In this document: piece by piece, positions 5,196 to 7,323 of the stretch
Numbering within the stretch: position 1 is the stretch's first letter
Layout of the letters: each line of letters opens with the position of its first letter
From: Planctomycetota bacterium
GTDB lineage: Bacteria; Planctomycetota; Brocadiia; SM23-32
Direction: 5' to 3'
Assembly (NCBI GenBank): GCA_030604585.1
Contig: JAUVVP010000085.1
Span: 1 to 7,323, forward strand
Length of the DNA: 7,323 bases
Translations under genes and position numbers: made by a program
Notes under the pieces: model-generated
What the model was told of the DNA's origin: nothing
What the model saw: the letters and a program-made list of their open reading frames with translations, nothing else
Databases searched by the model: none

Positions 5196-6882
5196 TAACG
5201 GGACGCCGCGTTGTCTCCTGTGCTCGATGGGTTGCTCGATCGGGGCCCAGGATGACGGCTTCGGGCACGTAAGCACGCTCTACCCCAACGACCTGGGTGT
5301 TGCTGGGGGGGCCTGCGTTCGGGCTCTGACGGCGGCGCGGTTGCTCCAGGCGCGTGAGCGCATCTTCACCGGCCGCAAGGGCCCCGAGGCGGCGCTGGCC
5401 GACGAGGTGATGCGGGCCCTTGCGACGGGGGGTTCGCGCTTTGATGCGGCTCAGATGGCTGTGCTGGTGGACGTGAACCGCCCGCTGGAAGGGGTTCTTG
5501 CCGTCGCCGCCCTGTGCGAGATGAGCGGCGTAGGGTTCGCTCCGTGCATTCCGCCCCAGGACGAAGCCCTGGTGGCCGCCGGGCTGACGAGTTGCCCGCC
5601 GTTCGGTGAACTGGCCGCCTGCGACCTGCTGCTCGCCGTTGGCGACCCGTTCAGCTCTCATCCCGCCGTGGCGGGCCACGTCCGCGACATGCAGTTCGGC
5701 GAGCGCGGGTGCCGCCTGGTCTGCATTGACGCCGCCTGGGGCAGGACGTCCCGCGGGGCGGACCAGGCCCTGACGGTCGGCCCGCTGAAGATGGCCGGTT
5801 TCGTGGCGGCCCTGGCCGTGGCGTGCGGGGCCGGCGCCGTCGCCGAGAGCCTGGGCGGCAAGAGCGTGGAAGACATCTGTGGGTCCCTGGCCATTCCCGT
5901 CGAGCAGGTCACCGGGCTGGCCGCCGATCTGAAGTCGGCGGATTCGGTGGGCATCATCCTGTCGCAGAGCGTTGGCCGCTATGCCGCACCGGCCGCCGTG
6001 GCCGCGGCTGTGCGGGAGATGGCCGCCGCGCTCGAGGCGAAGCTCTGGCCCCTGCTGGTCTCGACGAACTCGGCGGTGCTGCCCCGCCTGAAGCAGAAGT
6101 TCGGAGCGGTCGGACTGGGCGACGTGGTCCGGGAGGCGGAGTCCGGGCGCCTCAAGGTGCTGCTGGTCGTCGGCGTGGACCCGGCCAGCGTCCTGCCCGA
6201 GAGGCTCTGGGGGCGGCTGGTCGAGGGATGCGAGGTTGTGGCGTGGGCGGGCTCGCTCCGGAGCCCGTTCGCCGAACAGGCTGACTTCGTCGTGCCGCTG
6301 GCCCTGGCCTGGGAAGAGGAAGGCACGGTGCTGGACGCCGCCGGCCAACCGGCCCAGTTCGTGCCGTGGATGTCCAAGCCCTCGACCGTGCTGACAGTGA
6401 ACGAACTGATGGCCGATCTGGTCGGCTACGCGGGCGGCGAAGCCCTGGCAGCGCCGCGCGTCGAGGAACTGACGACGGGCGCCGTGGCCCGAGCCCCGGC
6501 GCAGGACCTCATCGGGCCGGCGATCCTGGAGGGCGAAAGGCCCGAGAAAGGGCAGGCCGTAGTCATCGGTTCGCCCGAGCCCCACGGCTATACGGGCGGC
6601 ATCTCGCTGGCGCAGTCAAGCTGGCAGACCCGTCTGGCTGCTGAGGAGAGGGCCAGCCTGTCGCCGGCGCTGGCTGACGAGTTGGACATGTCGGGGCCGG
6701 GCCTGGTGGAGCTGCGCAACGGCCTGGCGACCACGGTGGCGTGTAAGGCCGCGGCAGCGGGAGATGGACGCGTGGTTGCCCTGCCGGCCCATTGGCAGGC
6801 GTTGAGGGAGCTGCTCCAGTGGCGCGGGGTGGACGGGCGCATTGAGGCCGCTCCCGCCCTGGTGAACATACGGAAGGCGTGA
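5179..6882 (+). CDS. Compact molybdopterin-oxidoreductase-superfamily protein (NuoG/FwdB/Fdh-like)
   Basis: The protein has 567 residues. The frame stays open upstream to a GTG at 5083, but the ATG at 5179, with AAGGA about 8 nt before it, leaves only a 17-nt overlap and puts the Fe-S motif next to the N-terminus. Residues 12-46 form C12-x2-C15-x3-C19-x26-C46, the [4Fe-4S] motif at the front of this superfamily, followed by VRAL where catalytic relatives often have KG. The central part has the superfamily's FGELAACDLLLAVGDP...SHP block (about 141-162) and a second Rossmann half with LLVVGVDP (328-335) and ADFVVPLA...EEEGT (368-383). The end resembles a molybdopterin-dinucleotide-binding domain (about 495-567, SPALADEL..SGPGLVELRNG). 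It is shorter than formate dehydrogenase (about 700 or more residues) and close to FwdB/FmdB or trimmed NuoG. No Sec/Cys-His motif is obvious; C123 (FAPCIPP) lies near the metal-ligand position. Whether it binds Mo/W or only relays electrons is open. Confidence 0.8.
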   Translation: MPSPSDNGTPRCLLCSMGCSIGAQDDGFGHVSTLYPNDLGVAGGACVRALTAARLLQARERIFTGRKGPEAALADEVMRALATGGSRFDAAQMAVLVDVNRPLEGVLAVAALCEMSGVGFAPCIPPQDEALVAAGLTSCPPFGELAACDLLLAVGDPFSSHPAVAGHVRDMQFGERGCRLVCIDAAWGRTSRGADQALTVGPLKMAGFVAALAVACGAGAVAESLGGKSVEDICGSLAIPVEQVTGLAADLKSADSVGIILSQSVGRYAAPAAVAAAVREMAAALEAKLWPLLVSTNSAVLPRLKQKFGAVGLGDVVREAESGRLKVLLVVGVDPASVLPERLWGRLVEGCEVVAWAGSLRSPFAEQADFVVPLALAWEEEGTVLDAAGQPAQFVPWMSKPSTVLTVNELMADLVGYAGGEALAAPRVEELTTGAVARAPAQDLIGPAILEGERPEKGQAVVIGSPEPHGYTGGISLAQSSWQTRLAAEERASLSPALADELDMSGPGLVELRNGLATTVACKAAAAGDGRVVALPAHWQALRELLQWRGVDGRIEAAPALVNIRKA

Positions 6883-6905
6883 ACCGAACGCAGCGAGGCA
6901 GCTAC

Positions 6906-7323
6906 ATGGCCGAGGTGACGACGGTAGATAAGCAACTGGTTGTGGATACCGCCCGCTGCATCGGATGCATGAGCTGTGCGGCGGCTTGTTTCTACGGCCA
7001 TCTGGAGTTCCCGGGCCTGCGCTACGAGGAGGCGGGGGCCAGCACGGCGATGCCGGCCGTCTGTCGCCAGTGCGAGGAGGCGCCCTGCGTCGAGGCCTGC
7101 CCTGCCGATGCCATGTACGTGGACGAAGCGGGCATCGTGCGGCGCAGCCCGGTGCGCTGCACCGGCTGTCGAAGCTGCGCGCTGGCCTGCCCGTTCGGTG
7201 TCATAGATATGGAGATGATCAGAAACGAAGTGGCCAAGTGCGACCTCTGTGCGGACCGCACCCCCCGGGGGCTGATGCCGCGCTGCGTGGCGGTCTGCCC
7301 GTCGGGGGCGCTGAAGTTCTTGG
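6906..7323 (+). CDS. Four-cluster [4Fe-4S] ferredoxin (HycB/CooF/DmsB-like), partial at right edge
   Basis: The first 139 residues are present and the frame runs off the window. The ATG at 6906 follows a GAGG ribosome-binding site at 6895-6898 and comes 23 nt after the previous stop. Sixteen cysteines form the four-cluster pattern of the DMSO-reductase-type electron-transfer subunits: C18/C21/C24/C28, C53/C56/C61/C65, C85/C88/C91/C95, and C112/C115/C127/C131. No signal peptide or twin-arginine motif is visible, so it should be cytoplasmic. Family members shuttle electrons between a catalytic subunit (Mo/W enzyme, hydrogenase, CO dehydrogenase or aldehyde oxidoreductase) and another module. 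Here it would link the NAD(P)H-reactive pair to the molybdopterin-type protein or to an enzyme encoded further right. The complete length and C-terminus are not visible. Confidence 0.9.
   Translation, partial: MAEVTTVDKQLVVDTARCIGCMSCAAACFYGHLEFPGLRYEEAGASTAMPAVCRQCEEAPCVEACPADAMYVDEAGIVRRSPVRCTGCRSCALACPFGVIDMEMIRNEVAKCDLCADRTPRGLMPRCVAVCPSGALKFL

Noticed and set aside
5164..6585. Minus-strand open frame of 473 codons opposite the molybdopterin-fold gene
   Set aside because: It is antisense to a gene with clear Fe-S and superfamily motifs. Its translation is Arg/Gln/His-rich low complexity. The same applies to the minus-strand frames at 4269-5276, 3728-4387 and 2291-3145.
1..7323. CRISPR array, tRNA/rRNA genes, insertion sequences or defence genes
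   Set aside because: I saw no regularly spaced repeats, no cloverleaf-like or rRNA sequence, no transposase motifs and no terminal inverted repeats anywhere in the window.

Overview
This is a GC-rich bacterial chromosomal window with no mobile element, CRISPR array or RNA gene that I can see. The pseudopilin-type gene at the left has the look of the 'prepilin-type N-terminal cleavage / H-X9-DG' family. That family is greatly expanded in Planctomycetes, Lentisphaerae, Verrucomicrobia and related phyla, and next to it lies a zinc-ribbon-plus-transmembrane protein of a kind common there. Together with an anaerobic iron-sulfur redox operon, this suggests an uncultured anaerobic bacterium of or near the PVC group. 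That placement is an inference.

Left half (1-3150), sparse and decaying. Bases 1-345 hold no gene I can support. At 346-1026 is a pseudopilin reading frame cut by an in-frame TAG (694-696); the frame stays open and family-like on both sides of the stop. A TTGACA-type promoter candidate (1107-1135) precedes a 448-residue zinc-ribbon/single-pass membrane protein (1177-2523). A shrunken, frameshifted paralog of that gene follows (2601 to about 2966), then degenerate sequence up to 3152.

Right half (3153-7323), a compact redox operon. A well-formed sigma70-like promoter (TTGACA, 17 bp, TAACAT) with two helically phased A-tracts upstream drives a leader of about 120 nt containing two small hairpins. 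Four genes then run in the same direction. The first two overlap by 8 nt, the second and third by 17 nt, and the fourth follows after 23 nt. They are: an AsrA/HydB-like protein with two [4Fe-4S] motifs; an AsrB/HydG-like FAD/NAD(P)/[2Fe-2S] reductase; a compact (567-residue) protein of the molybdopterin-oxidoreductase/NuoG/FwdB superfamily; and a four-cluster [4Fe-4S] ferredoxin that runs off the right edge.

The likely circuit is NAD(P)H to FAD and [2Fe-2S] (AsrB-like), to [4Fe-4S] clusters (AsrA-like), to the molybdopterin-fold protein and/or polyferredoxin, and on to a terminal enzyme. The usual partners of the AsrA/AsrB pair (sulfite reductase AsrC, or the NiFe hydrogenase subunits of group 3b sulfhydrogenase) are absent from the window. 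The substrate is therefore unknown, and the next gene to the right is the key missing piece. This redox module is the most interesting part of the window.
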